Source: SZUA-547 sp963669315
Lineage (GTDB): Bacteria; Pseudomonadota; Alphaproteobacteria; Rhodobacterales; Rhodobacteraceae
Length of the DNA: 64,000 nt
Direction of reading: 5' to 3'
NCBI GenBank assembly: GCA_963669315.1
Contig: OY770021.1
Coordinates: 2,542,001 to 2,606,000, forward strand
Of the stretch, positions 1-8,839 are shown in pieces; the first letter of the stretch is position 1; the number at the start of each line of letters is the position of its first letter. The notes beneath the pieces were generated by a model that had not been told where the DNA came from, made no database searches, and saw only the letters and a list, made by a program, of their open reading frames with translations. The position numbers were made by a program, and so were the translations under genes.

Positions 1-628
1 ACGCAACTGAACGTTCTAGCGGAGTGGTCCCATACGGCCCGCGATGTGCGGGAATTTCACCTGTTACAGAATTTGCGAAAGATGCGACGGTGAACGCAAT
101 GTTCCGCGCTGCCCAGTTTGGTCTCCGGCCAGTAGATTGGACGGTTTCACCGGCGTCATTTGATTTGTCGATGACGTGGGTAACTGCTTCTTGAAACCGT
201 TCAACTGAAGCGAGTAGCGCTGGGCGCGCCCACTGTTCGCGGGGCGTATTTTGGATCGCGCGCGCCGCATCCATGAAGGCATCAATATCGCCGGTTTCTA
301 CGGCTTCATCATATTTCGCCTGATTGAGATCAGCCGCTCGGTTTATAGCGCTGCCCACTTCGCTAGGCAGAGCCCGAATGCGTTGTCGGATACTCTCAAG
401 CTCTTCCCAAAGCGCCTCAAGACCAGATTCTACTTTTTGGGAATTACTGTAAAAAACACTTACGCCATGTGCGTATACCCAGACAAGATTAACGGCTTTG
501 TTTAGTTCAATCGTCCACTTTGGCCTGCCGGAATTTGCTGCAATTGGATAGTCGCTTTCCGATAGGCCAGCCACCAACCGAAGCGCGCGCTCAATATTCT
601 TGTCACGCTCTGGGGTGCGCTCATGCAT
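1..628 (-). CDS. Unknown element-borne protein, 3' end beyond the window
   Basis: This reading frame starts at an ATG at 628-626 and stays open for about 209 codons to the edge of the window, so its C-terminus is not visible. It begins MHERTPERDKNIERAL and is hydrophilic, with a predicted helical stretch in the middle (LEALWEELESIRQRIRAL). I recognise no family. The start lies inside the last codons of the integrase gene (8-nt overlap), so the two genes are probably co-transcribed. Base composition is clearly less GC-rich than the chromosome to the right. The position suggests cargo or a module gene of the integrated element. Function is unknown. Confidence 0.75.
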   Translation of the reverse strand, partial: MHERTPERDKNIERALRLVAGLSESDYPIAANSGRPKWTIELNKAVNLVWVYAHGVSVFYSNSQKVESGLEALWEELESIRQRIRALPSEVGSAINRAADLNQAKYDEAVETGDIDAFMDAARAIQNTPREQWARPALLASVERFQEAVTHVIDKSNDAGETVQSTGRRPNWAARNIAFTVASFANSVTGEIPAHRGPYGTTPLERSVA

Positions 629-1784
629 CGCCACCCCCACAGAAAGTCGCCCATTCGTCCATCAGCGCGCGACGCTTCTCGAACAGATCGGTTCGCCGAT
701 ATGCGGCCTCAACCGCGTTCTTCACCTTGTGTGCAAGAGCGGCCTCTTTCACTTCGTGCGAATAGTTCGTTTGTTCCTCTGTCCAATCGCGGAAGGTTGA
801 CCGGAAGCCGTGGACCGTCACGGGCACGCTGAGGCGCTTCAGGACGGCGAGTAGCGTCATGTCGGATAGTGGCCGCCCCGGACGCTGGCCGGGGAATATC
901 AGGTCGCCTGAGAGGCCGCGCAGCGGCTTTATCAAGGCCAGCGTAGGCGCAGACATTGGAATGCGGTGCGGCTCGCGCGCTTTCATGCGCTCCGCCGGTA
1001 TCGTCCATGTGTCGCCGTCGATTTCATCCCATGTCGCCAGCCGAGACTCGCCCGAGCGCGTCGCCGTCAGGATGGTGAAGCGAAGCGCCAGCGCGCCCAT
1101 GCCGCCGACTGTTTCAAGTCGGCGCATAAATGCAGGTAGTTCTTTCCACGGCATCGCTTCGTGGTGCTGAACCTTGTCCCGCTGCTTTGGTAGCCCTGCC
1201 GTCACGCGGTCGGCGGGATTCATACTGCCGGGTTCGCGAAAACCTGCCGTGCGCGCCCAATCGAAGACCGCCCGCAATCGCTGGCGAACGCGCCGCGCGG
1301 TCTCGGCCCGCTCTGTCCATATCGGCGCTAGAACCTTCAACACGTCAGCTTCACCGATGTCAGCGATGGGCTGGTTGCCGATGGTGGGGAAGGCGTAGCG
1401 TTCCAGACTGGCGATCCAATCGCGGCGATGCTTGGCGTTGCTCACATGCGGCTCGATGGTTTCAGCGTGAAATCTGCGTGCGGCGTCCTCGAAGGTCAGA
1501 GCCGTTCGCTTTGCTGCGTCGCGTTCTATCTTCGGATCGACGCCTCTATGCGCCTGCCGCGTCCAGTCCAGCGCCGTCTCGCGCGCCTCGGCGAGTGGGA
1601 TGATGAATGCAGAGCCGAGTCCGCGCTCTACGCGCTTCCCATTGACGGTCCCGCGCCATACCCAACTGCGCGCGCCGGACTCCAACACGTTGAGATATAG
1701 TCCAGCGCCGTCAGCATAGCGTCCGGGCATCTTGATCTGGCGCACTTTTGCGGCGCTTAATTGGTTCCAGACGTGCTTCGGCAC
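621..1784 (-). CDS. P4-type tyrosine recombinase / integrase
   Basis: A site-specific recombinase that would integrate and excise the element to its left. The N-terminus (about residues 1-95) matches the DUF4102 arm-binding domain of phage P4-like integrases (GRYADGAGLYLNV). A core-binding SAM-like region follows at about 100-200, then the catalytic domain. The active-site set is complete: Arg243 in LTATRSGE, His325 and Arg328 in HGFRSTFRDW, His352, and the nucleophile Tyr362 in AAYRRTDLF. The length of 387 aa is normal for the family. The start is GTG with an AGAAGGG site upstream. The gene points away from the tRNA-like attachment fragment at 1947-1969. I see no damage, so it may be functional. 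Confidence 0.93.
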   Translation of the reverse strand: MPKHVWNQLSAAKVRQIKMPGRYADGAGLYLNVLESGARSWVWRGTVNGKRVERGLGSAFIIPLAEARETALDWTRQAHRGVDPKIERDAAKRTALTFEDAARRFHAETIEPHVSNAKHRRDWIASLERYAFPTIGNQPIADIGEADVLKVLAPIWTERAETARRVRQRLRAVFDWARTAGFREPGSMNPADRVTAGLPKQRDKVQHHEAMPWKELPAFMRRLETVGGMGALALRFTILTATRSGESRLATWDEIDGDTWTIPAERMKAREPHRIPMSAPTLALIKPLRGLSGDLIFPGQRPGRPLSDMTLLAVLKRLSVPVTVHGFRSTFRDWTEEQTNYSHEVKEAALAHKVKNAVEAAYRRTDLFEKRRALMDEWATFCGGGDA

Positions 1785-1946
1785 CGACCCTTCTACCTTT
1801 AAATTATCACCTTACTTTCTACCAATAACCATGCTATGGATTGCGACGTGGTGCAATGGCCTGCGAGAGAGAAAATTCTAGTTATCTGGAATAATTGGTA
1901 AAATAGAGCCGCTTATGCGTCGATCTGCAATCTGCTGCGACAAAGA

Positions 1947-1969
1947 TTCGACGGACCTCGGCTCCACCA
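1947..1969 (+). other. Probable attachment site: tRNA/tmRNA 3'-end fragment
   Basis: The sequence has exactly the spacing of a tRNA 3' end: a 7-nt T-loop (TTCGACG), 5 nt for the 3' side of the T-stem (GACCT), 7 nt for the acceptor strand (CGGCTCC), discriminator A, then CCA. The 5 nt before the T-loop (AAAGA) do not pair with GACCT and there is no 5' half, so this is not a gene. P4-type integrases commonly recombine inside the T-loop of tRNA or tmRNA genes and leave such a 3' fragment at the far end. The acceptor strand is close to that of tmRNA (CAGCTCC in E. coli). It would mark the right boundary of the element. The partner copy is outside the window. Confidence 0.6.
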
Positions 1970-2088
1970 AAAAAATTTCCTCACGCTGAGCGAGAAAGCT
2001 CCGAAATGAGAACGCCCTGCGGCGCTCCTGCGTTTGCGCCAACCGCGCGCAGGCGTAAGATGGCCGCAATTCGGGACAGTGAGGGCAC

Positions 2089-2448
2089 ATGAGCCAGACG
2101 CTTTTTGAGAAATACGGCGGTTTCGCCACGATCAGCCGGGTCGTCATGGATTTCTATGACCGCGCGCTGGACAGCGACCAGATCGGCGACTTCTTCGACG
2201 GCGTCGAGATGAAGAAGCTGATCGATCATCAGACCAAATTCATTGCAACGCTTATGGGCGGCCCAGCCTCCTACACCAATGAGCGCCTCGCCGCGATGCA
2301 TTCACGGCTGCAAATCAACGATGTTGATTTCGACGAAATGAAGAAATTGCTGACGGAGACGCTGGAGGAGCATGGCGTCTCTCCCGACGATGTCGCCGCG
2401 GTGATCCATGAGATTGAAATTCGCCGCGACGCCATCGTGACGGCCTGA
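2089..2448 (+). CDS. Group 1 truncated hemoglobin
   Basis: A cytoplasmic 2-on-2 globin of 119 aa, a normal length for group 1 (TrHbN) proteins that bind O2, NO or CO through heme. Visible hallmarks are the B-helix FYDRAL with Tyr23 at B10, the CD/E segment FFDGVEMKKLIDHQTKF, the LMGGP glycine turn, and the proximal heme ligand His71 in AAMHSRLQI. It ends 3 nt before a class III adenylate cyclase gene on the same strand, so the two are almost certainly one transcript. This suggests that the globin feeds a gas or redox signal to the cyclase, or protects it; that link is inference. It is the first chromosomal gene after the integrated element. Confidence 0.9.
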   Translation: MSQTLFEKYGGFATISRVVMDFYDRALDSDQIGDFFDGVEMKKLIDHQTKFIATLMGGPASYTNERLAAMHSRLQINDVDFDEMKKLLTETLEEHGVSPDDVAAVIHEIEIRRDAIVTA

Positions 2449-2451
2449 CGC

Positions 2452-3501
2452 ATGTCGATCACCGCCATCAACGAGAAATTGCTCCGCGCAATCGGCGTCG
2501 GAATCGCGTTGGCCGATCCCGAAGGATTGCGCCTGCGATTTCAGAACAAGGCGTTTGAGACGTGGTTCGGCGCGCCGGCGCTGACGACTTCGCTTGAAGA
2601 GGTTTTGCCCGGGCTGGACGTTGACGCGCTGATCGCCGCGTTGAATGACGGGCGGACATTCTCGGCCGAATTGACGGTGAAGCCGAAGCGCCGCAGCTTG
2701 GTCATCGCGATCACGTTCAGCCTGGCGGAAGTGGACGGGGCGTCGCTGGTGGTTTTGGAATGCCAGAACATCACCCGAATTCGCGAGCTTGAGTCGATGA
2801 TCGAGAGCTACTCGGCCATGGTCGAGAAGAACGCTCGGGAACTGCGGCTGGAGAAGGAGCGCGCAGAGAAGCTGCTTCTGAACATCATGCCCAAGGCGGT
2901 CTATGACGAGTTCAAGAGCTTCGGGGTCGTCACGCCGCAGCTCTACGATCCCGTCTCTGTCCTGATGCTGGATTTCGTCGGCTTCACGGAAATGGCGTCC
3001 GAAATCGATCCGACCGTGCTGGTGGGCGAGCTCAACGACATCTTCACCTCGTTTGACCGGATCACCGAGCAATTCGGTTGTGAGCGGATCAAGACGATTG
3101 GCGACGCCTATCTCGCCGTTTCGGGACTGCCCGAGGCGAACCCCGACCATGCGCGGTCCATCTCCAACGTCGCGATCCGACTGGTCAAATACATCGAACG
3201 CCGGAACCAGAGCCATCCGCACAAATGGCTGTGCCGGGTCGGTATCGCCACTGGGCCGGTGGTTGGTTCGGTCGTCGGCATCCAGAAATACGTCTACGAT
3301 ATTTTCGGGCCGGCGGTGAACATGGCCGCGCGGCTGCAGGCGCATGCGGAGCCGATGACGATTCTTGTGCCGGACGCGATGAAAGGCATGCTGGTCGAAG
3401 AGTTTGAGATTGAGGACATGGGCAAGCGCGACCTGCATGGGTTCGGCGAAACCCGCGTGATGCGTTTGGGCGGTCCGGCCCGGAAACTGTCCAGAGTCTA
3501 G
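2452..3501 (+). CDS. PAS domain class III adenylate cyclase
   Basis: Predicted to make cAMP from ATP. Residues 1-110 look like a PAS fold. Residues 111-155 form a signalling helix (heptad-like, ending LLLNIMPKAVYDEFK). The cyclase catalytic domain runs from about 165 to 340. Metal ligands are Asp174 and Asp218, the adenine-selecting pair Lys214 and Asp283 (RIKTIGDAY, YDIFG) argues for adenylate over guanylate cyclase, and the transition-state residues Asn290 and Arg294 are present, so it should be active as a homodimer. There is no transmembrane segment. It lies 3 nt behind the truncated hemoglobin gene. The helix just before the catalytic domain resembles the linker of soluble guanylate cyclases. 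Confidence 0.9.
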   Translation: MSITAINEKLLRAIGVGIALADPEGLRLRFQNKAFETWFGAPALTTSLEEVLPGLDVDALIAALNDGRTFSAELTVKPKRRSLVIAITFSLAEVDGASLVVLECQNITRIRELESMIESYSAMVEKNARELRLEKERAEKLLLNIMPKAVYDEFKSFGVVTPQLYDPVSVLMLDFVGFTEMASEIDPTVLVGELNDIFTSFDRITEQFGCERIKTIGDAYLAVSGLPEANPDHARSISNVAIRLVKYIERRNQSHPHKWLCRVGIATGPVVGSVVGIQKYVYDIFGPAVNMAARLQAHAEPMTILVPDAMKGMLVEEFEIEDMGKRDLHGFGETRVMRLGGPARKLSRV

Positions 3502-3504
3502 CGC

Positions 3505-4941
3505 CTACAGCCCCTTGCTCGAATAGCTATCAGCGATGCGGTCGATGGCGATCATGAATGCGGCCGTGCGCAGGTCGGGAACCCTTTCGTCCTCACGCCA
3601 TAAGGTGCGCATGTCCTGATAGGCCTTGCGCATGGTGTCGTCGAGGCCGGAGCGGACGAGGTCGATCTCTTCCGCGCCATGCAGCACCCGCGCCTTGACC
3701 TCGGGGGGAAAGGGGATCCCGGTCATCTGCTCAACGCCTTTGACCAACATCTCGAGATGGCCTTCCTGGAAGCGACGCTGCATCCGGCCGAACCGGATGT
3801 GGCTGAGGTTCTTGACCCATTCGAAGTAAGACACCGTGACGCCGCCGGCGTTCGCGTACATGTCCGGAATGATGACGACGCCCTTTTCGCGCAGCACCCC
3901 GTCCGCGGGCGCGGTGACGGGGCCATTGCCCGCCTCGATGATCAGCTTGGCCTTTACCGATCCGGCGTTGTTGACGCGAATCGCCCCTTCGAATGCGGCC
4001 GGGATCAGAATGTCGCAGTCTCTCACCAGCGCGATGGATCCGTCCTCGACATATTCGGCGCCCGGAAAACGCTTCACGCCGCCAGTCTCCGTAAGGTGTT
4101 TTTTCAACGCTTCGACGTCGAGGCCGCGTTCGTTGAAGACGGCGCCGTCGCGCTCGGCCACGCCGACGATCAGGCAGTCGTCCTCCTCCTGCAGGAATTT
4201 CGCGGCGTGATAGCCCACATTGCCGAGGCCCTGGACGATCACCTTCTTGCCGGAAAGATCGCCATGCATTCGCGCCTCAGAGACGTCCTGCGGCTCGCGA
4301 AAGAATTCCTGCAAGGCATATTGCACCCCGCGCCCGGTCGCCTCGACGCGCCCGGCGATGCCGCCGGCGTTGCGCGGCTTGCCGGTGACGCAGGCCTTGT
4401 CGTTCAACTCGTCGGTGTGCATGCGCGCGAACTGATCGGCGATCCACGCCATTTCGCGCTCGCCCGTGCCCATATCCGGCGCCGGGACGTTCTGGCTGGG
4501 GTGGATCAGGTCGCGCTTGATCAGCTCAAATGCGAAGCGGCGGGTGATCGCTTCCAGTTCCTCCGCCTCCCAATCACGCGGATCGATGCAGAGTCCGCCC
4601 TTGGAGCCGCCGAACGGCACTTCGACCAGCGAGCATTTGTAGGTCATCAGCGCCGCCAGCGCCTCGACCTCATTCTGATTGACGGAGGTGGCGTAGCGGA
4701 TGCCGCCTTTAACCGGCTCGAAATGTTCGGAGTGAACCGACCGGTATCCGGTGAAGGTGTGGATTTCTCCACGCAGGCGGACGCCGAACCGCACAATGTA
4801 GGTGGAGTTGCAGACCTTGATCTTCTCGATCGTGCTTTGCTTGATGTCCAAAAGGCTCGCGGCCTTGTCGAACATGATATTGACGCTGTCGCGGAAGCTC
4901 GGTTCCAGCTGGCTCGGCGTTCTGTTCGCTGCGATGGCCAT
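3505..4941 (-). CDS. Glutamate dehydrogenase (Glu/Leu/Phe/Val family)
   Basis: Catalyses reversible oxidative deamination of glutamate to 2-oxoglutarate in the cytoplasm. The dimerisation domain carries the signature VPFGGSKGGL with the catalytic lysine, followed by PAPDMGTGEREMAW. The dinucleotide domain has the Rossmann motif VQGLGNVGYHAAKFL. The 478-aa length suits the hexameric small-subunit class rather than the very large NAD-GDH. I start at the ATG at 4941, which has a G-rich ribosome site about 8 nt upstream, rather than the GTG 33 nt earlier. It is convergent with the cyclase gene (3 nt apart). Cofactor preference cannot be read from the sequence. Confidence 0.93.
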   Translation of the reverse strand: MAIAANRTPSQLEPSFRDSVNIMFDKAASLLDIKQSTIEKIKVCNSTYIVRFGVRLRGEIHTFTGYRSVHSEHFEPVKGGIRYATSVNQNEVEALAALMTYKCSLVEVPFGGSKGGLCIDPRDWEAEELEAITRRFAFELIKRDLIHPSQNVPAPDMGTGEREMAWIADQFARMHTDELNDKACVTGKPRNAGGIAGRVEATGRGVQYALQEFFREPQDVSEARMHGDLSGKKVIVQGLGNVGYHAAKFLQEEDDCLIVGVAERDGAVFNERGLDVEALKKHLTETGGVKRFPGAEYVEDGSIALVRDCDILIPAAFEGAIRVNNAGSVKAKLIIEAGNGPVTAPADGVLREKGVVIIPDMYANAGGVTVSYFEWVKNLSHIRFGRMQRRFQEGHLEMLVKGVEQMTGIPFPPEVKARVLHGAEEIDLVRSGLDDTMRKAYQDMRTLWREDERVPDLRTAAFMIAIDRIADSYSSKGL

Positions 4942-5100
4942 GGCCCGTCCCCCAATCGTTACCTGTCGACGCACAGGCCCGGAGTCCTGACGCGCCGCAG
5001 GGTGAGCGAGTCGTTTTCCGGAAAGGATTTATTATTCCGACCAGCCTGAGCGTTCTCTTAACCTGCGTCAACAATTGTAGAAAATCGCATTGCGCCAGGA

Positions 5101-7590
5101 TCAGCCGCGCCGCGGCTTGGCGCGCGTGGTCGGAGTCGCGGTTGCCGGGTCTTCGGGCCAGTGATGCTTGGGATAGCGCCCGCGCATGTCCTTGCGTGCG
5201 TCCGCCCAGGCGCCGCGCCAGAAACCCGGCAGATCCGCGGTGGTCGCGATGGGCCGGGACGCGGGCGACAGAAGCTCAACCATTAGCGGGGTGGCGCCGG
5301 CCATCGGGTGGGTCGTCAATCCGAACATCTCCTGCGCGCGGGCCGAAATGGTGGGCGTTTCCCGCCCATAGTCGATCAGCAGGCGCGATCCTGCGGGGGT
5401 CAGAAACCGGGCGGGGGCCGTGGCATCGAGTGCTTTCGCCCGCTCCCAACCAAGATCGGCCTCCAGCACCGCCTTCAGATCCAGCCGGGAAAGGTCGGCC
5501 GCCGATTTGAAGCCATGCAGGAATGGCGTAAGCCAACGGTCGCGGCTGGCCAGCAACGCTTGCTCGGACCAGTCCGGCCAGTCGCCGCCTTGCGCCGCGG
5601 CCCAGCGCACGCGGCCGAGCAGGCTCTCCGCCTCCCGACCCCAGGGCAGCGCGGCGAGGCCGAGCTGGCGCACGCCTTCCGCCATGGCCACCGCCAATTG
5701 GCTGGGGTCGGCGTCCTTCCAGGCCCGGTCCTCCAGCGCCAGCGCGCCCAGACGGCGGCGGATTCGCGCCTGAACCTCCCGGTCTCGTTTGGACCAGAGG
5801 CAAATCCGCTCCTCCGTGATACGGTCGGCGTAAAGGTTTTTGATACTGGCGCGGGACACATGGGCGGCCAGACGAATCGCCGCCTCTCTCGCGTCGCCAT
5901 CGAGATCGGCTGCGACCAGCATCGTCTGCGCGGCCATTTCATCCTCGGAGGGCAGTTTCGCCCCTTTGCCGCCAGAGAGCAGATATCGCGGCTCGCCTCC
6001 GGGGCGGCGCAGCGCGATGCGGTCCGGATAGGCGAGGGCGGTCAGCTGGCCGAGATCGCCCGCTCCGCCTGCGCCCCCCGCGACATTCATGCGGCGGCGA
6101 AGCTCCTTCGCGGCGCGGCGCACTCGGTTCCGCCGGCCCTCGGCGCCTTTCGGCGGCCGCCCCCTCAGCGCCGCCAGCCTCAAACTCAGATCGACACCGG
6201 GTCGGGGGGCGCCGGGAATGCGCAATATGTCGCGCTCCTCCAGCAGAGCGGCCAGATCGCAGGCCAGCCCGCCCAGCCCCATCGCCGCGCCTGTCAGGAT
6301 CATATGGGCGAGGCGGGGATGCAGCGGCGCGGCGGCCATACGACGGCCATGGTTGGTGATGGCGCCGCTGTCATCCAGCGCGCCGAGATCGGTCAGCAGA
6401 GCGCGGGCTTCGGCCAACGCGGCTTCAGGCGGCGTGTCGAGGAACTTCAGATCGTCGCCGCCCCACAAAGCCAGCTCCAGCGCCAAAGGGGCGAGGTCGG
6501 CGGTCGCGATCTCTGGCGGCGCGAAGGGCGCGAGGCCTCCATCTTCGCCCTTGGTCCACATGCGCCAGCAAACGCCCGGCGCAGTGCGCCCGGCGCGGCC
6601 GCGGCGCTGCTCCGCCTCCGCCTTTGTCACGCGTTCTGTCACCAGACGCCCCATGCCGGAACTTGGATCGAACCGCGCCCGTCGCGCACGCCCTGTATCC
6701 ACCACAATGGTGACGCCCTCTACGGTCAGCGAGGTCTCAGCCACCGCGGTCGCCAGCACCACGCGGCGGCGACCGGGCGGAGAGGGGCGGAGCGCCGCGC
6801 GCTGGGCGGCGACAGGCATCTCGCCATGCAGCGGGCGGATGTCGATGGTCTCCGGCAATTCTCGCTTCAGCGCGCTTTCGGCGCGGCTGATCTCTCCGAC
6901 GCCGGGCAGGAAAACCAGCGCGTCGCCATCGCGATTCTCCATCGCGCGCAGGGTCAGGGCGGCGGCCGCCTCCTCAAATCGGGGGCTGCGCTGGTTCGGG
7001 CGGATCCATGGCGCATCCAGCCAACGCGTCTCCACCGGATAGGCGCGCCCCTCTGAGACGATCACCGAAGCGCCCTCCATCAGCGCGCTGACGGCTGTGC
7101 CATCCAGTGTGGCCGACATGACCAAAAGGCGCAGGTCCGGGCGCAACGCCTCCTGCGCTTCAAGGCACAATGCGAGGCCGAGGTCGGCGTTCAGCGAGCG
7201 CTCGTGAAACTCGTCGAAGATCACCGCGGAGACGCCCTCCAGCGCCGGGTCGGCCTGTATGCGGCGCGTCAGCACGCCCTCGGTGACGATCTCCACTCGC
7301 GTTGCGGCCGACACTTTCGCTTCGCCCCGGATTCGATAGCCGATGCTCTGTCCGACCTCTTCGCTAAGCGTCCGCGCCATATACTCGGCGGCCGTCCGCG
7401 CGGCGACGCGGCGGGGCTCCAGCATCAGAATCCTGCCGTCACCGGCCCAGTCTTCGCCCATCAGCGCCAGCGGTACGCCAGTGGTCTTGCCCGCGCCCGG
7501 AGGGGCCTGCAACACCGCGCGCGCGCCGCATCGCAAGGCGGTCAACAGCTCGGGCAGAGCGTCGTGGACGGGAAGGGCGGGCGCGATCAT
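5101..7590 (-). CDS. hrpB: ATP-dependent helicase HrpB
   Basis: A DEAH/RHA-type RNA helicase of unknown physiological substrate. The 829-aa protein has Walker A (APPGAGKTT, residues 29-37), a DEFH Walker B box in VIFDEFHERS, motif III MSATLDGTA, and motif VI QRRGRAGRTAPG. Downstream come the winged-helix/HA2 region and the HrpB-specific C-terminal domain. Length and order match the family. It is a single gene with its own start ATG (MIAPALPVHD), divergent from the acyltransferase gene across 115 bp. The reading frame is intact. Confidence 0.95.
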   Translation of the reverse strand: MIAPALPVHDALPELLTALRCGARAVLQAPPGAGKTTGVPLALMGEDWAGDGRILMLEPRRVAARTAAEYMARTLSEEVGQSIGYRIRGEAKVSAATRVEIVTEGVLTRRIQADPALEGVSAVIFDEFHERSLNADLGLALCLEAQEALRPDLRLLVMSATLDGTAVSALMEGASVIVSEGRAYPVETRWLDAPWIRPNQRSPRFEEAAAALTLRAMENRDGDALVFLPGVGEISRAESALKRELPETIDIRPLHGEMPVAAQRAALRPSPPGRRRVVLATAVAETSLTVEGVTIVVDTGRARRARFDPSSGMGRLVTERVTKAEAEQRRGRAGRTAPGVCWRMWTKGEDGGLAPFAPPEIATADLAPLALELALWGGDDLKFLDTPPEAALAEARALLTDLGALDDSGAITNHGRRMAAAPLHPRLAHMILTGAAMGLGGLACDLAALLEERDILRIPGAPRPGVDLSLRLAALRGRPPKGAEGRRNRVRRAAKELRRRMNVAGGAGGAGDLGQLTALAYPDRIALRRPGGEPRYLLSGGKGAKLPSEDEMAAQTMLVAADLDGDAREAAIRLAAHVSRASIKNLYADRITEERICLWSKRDREVQARIRRRLGALALEDRAWKDADPSQLAVAMAEGVRQLGLAALPWGREAESLLGRVRWAAAQGGDWPDWSEQALLASRDRWLTPFLHGFKSAADLSRLDLKAVLEADLGWERAKALDATAPARFLTPAGSRLLIDYGRETPTISARAQEMFGLTTHPMAGATPLMVELLSPASRPIATTADLPGFWRGAWADARKDMRGRYPKHHWPEDPATATPTTRAKPRRG

Positions 7591-7705
7591 GGGCGCAAGT
7601 GATACCGGCCACGAGCATCAGCGCAAGATTGCTGAGAATTTTAACTGTTTAGCGAGCGTTCATCTCTCCGTGGGACGGTTTCGCCATTCAGTTCAGGAGG
7701 TGGAA

Positions 7706-8836
7706 ATGAGCGACCTGAAGGGGGTTGAAGCGCTGCGCGGCCTAGCCGCGATCGGCATTGCGACCTACAGCTGGTTGTGGGCGGTCGGCATGACCGCATC
7801 GCCGCCTGCGGCCAATCTCTACCTGCTCTACGATCTGTTTTTCGTCATTTCCGGCTTTGTTATCGCTCAGGTGTATCGCGCGCGGCTGACCTCTGGGCAG
7901 GAAGTCGCGCGATTCGCGTTATTGCGCCTCGGCCGGGTCTATCCGCTGCATCTGGCGGTACTTTTGCTGCTACTTGCCGTTCAAACGCTGTCGAATTCCG
8001 GCGGTTTGAACGCGGATGATGGAACACTTCGCAGTTTTCTGGCAAATCTGGCGATGCTTCAGGGACTCGGGGTCGTCGAACCCGGTGTTTGGAATGCGCC
8101 CGCCTGGTTCATCAGCGTCGAATTCGCCCTATCCATCCTGTTCGCGCTGCTATGCGTCGCCGACATACCGCGCAGCGGGGTTGGACTGGGCGCGATCGCG
8201 CTTTGCGTGTTCTGGGCGATTTGGATGATGGCCGGTCGATCAGACGGGTTGCCGGCCGAAGATGGCGGTCTGCTGGCGCGCGGCTTCGCGAGCTTCATGC
8301 TTGGCGTGCTTGCGCAGGCGGTTCGCCGCGCGAATTGGTGGGTGAGAGCGAACAATGAACTGGGGATCGTGGGTGGCACGTTGAGGGAGCTGGCTCTGGC
8401 GGCTGCGGCGATCGCGGCGCTGGTGTTCGCTCCGCCTGAATGGCATGCGGTCGCGCCCGGCATCTCCGCAGCGTTCGTGCTGGCGATCTCAGGCGGGAGG
8501 GGCGCGATTTCTTGGATTCTGGCGCGGGCACCGCTGCAGGCGTTGGCGCGCATTTCTTTCGGCGTCTTCATGTGTCACTGGCTGTTGGCTGCGCCGATGC
8601 GAGAGGCGGTGATCAACCAAAGCGACCAAAGCCTGGATGCGCTCGGCCGATACGGCGCAACACTGCAGGACCTCGCGGTGATCGCGACTCCAATATATCT
8701 GTTTGCGGTGATTCTGCTCGCGGTCGTCGCCGAGCGCTGGGTCGAGCGGCCGACGCGGCAGGCGATGCGCGCCTGGATCGACCGGCGCAGCCGCGGCTAC
8801 GCGAGGGCCGCCCGTCGCCAATCGGACGTGGTGTAG
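7706..8836 (+). CDS. Acyltransferase family 3 membrane protein (OafA/YrhL type)
   Basis: An integral membrane acyltransferase, 376 aa, with about ten hydrophobic spans; the family O-acetylates or acylates polysaccharides and lipids. The start ATG at 7706 has a perfect AGGAGG 5 nt before it. Family features are VEALRGLAAIG at the N-terminus, the RLGRVYPLH motif, WFISVEFALS, and the terminal ERWVERPTR. One oddity: the first span, which in this family normally ends with a conserved histidine (as in VVLFH or VVLYH), here reads GIATYSWLW, so the histidine seems to be replaced by serine. The substrate is unknown. It stands alone between divergent hrpB and a convergent DUF3108 gene that ends 3 nt away. 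Confidence 0.85.
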   Translation: MSDLKGVEALRGLAAIGIATYSWLWAVGMTASPPAANLYLLYDLFFVISGFVIAQVYRARLTSGQEVARFALLRLGRVYPLHLAVLLLLLAVQTLSNSGGLNADDGTLRSFLANLAMLQGLGVVEPGVWNAPAWFISVEFALSILFALLCVADIPRSGVGLGAIALCVFWAIWMMAGRSDGLPAEDGGLLARGFASFMLGVLAQAVRRANWWVRANNELGIVGGTLRELALAAAAIAALVFAPPEWHAVAPGISAAFVLAISGGRGAISWILARAPLQALARISFGVFMCHWLLAAPMREAVINQSDQSLDALGRYGATLQDLAVIATPIYLFAVILLAVVAERWVERPTRQAMRAWIDRRSRGYARAARRQSDVV

Positions 8837-8839
8837 AGA

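Noticed and set aside
1940..1975. A complete tRNA or tmRNA gene
   Set aside because: Only the T-loop-to-CCA part has the right spacing; the 5' T-stem strand does not pair and no D or anticodon arms exist.
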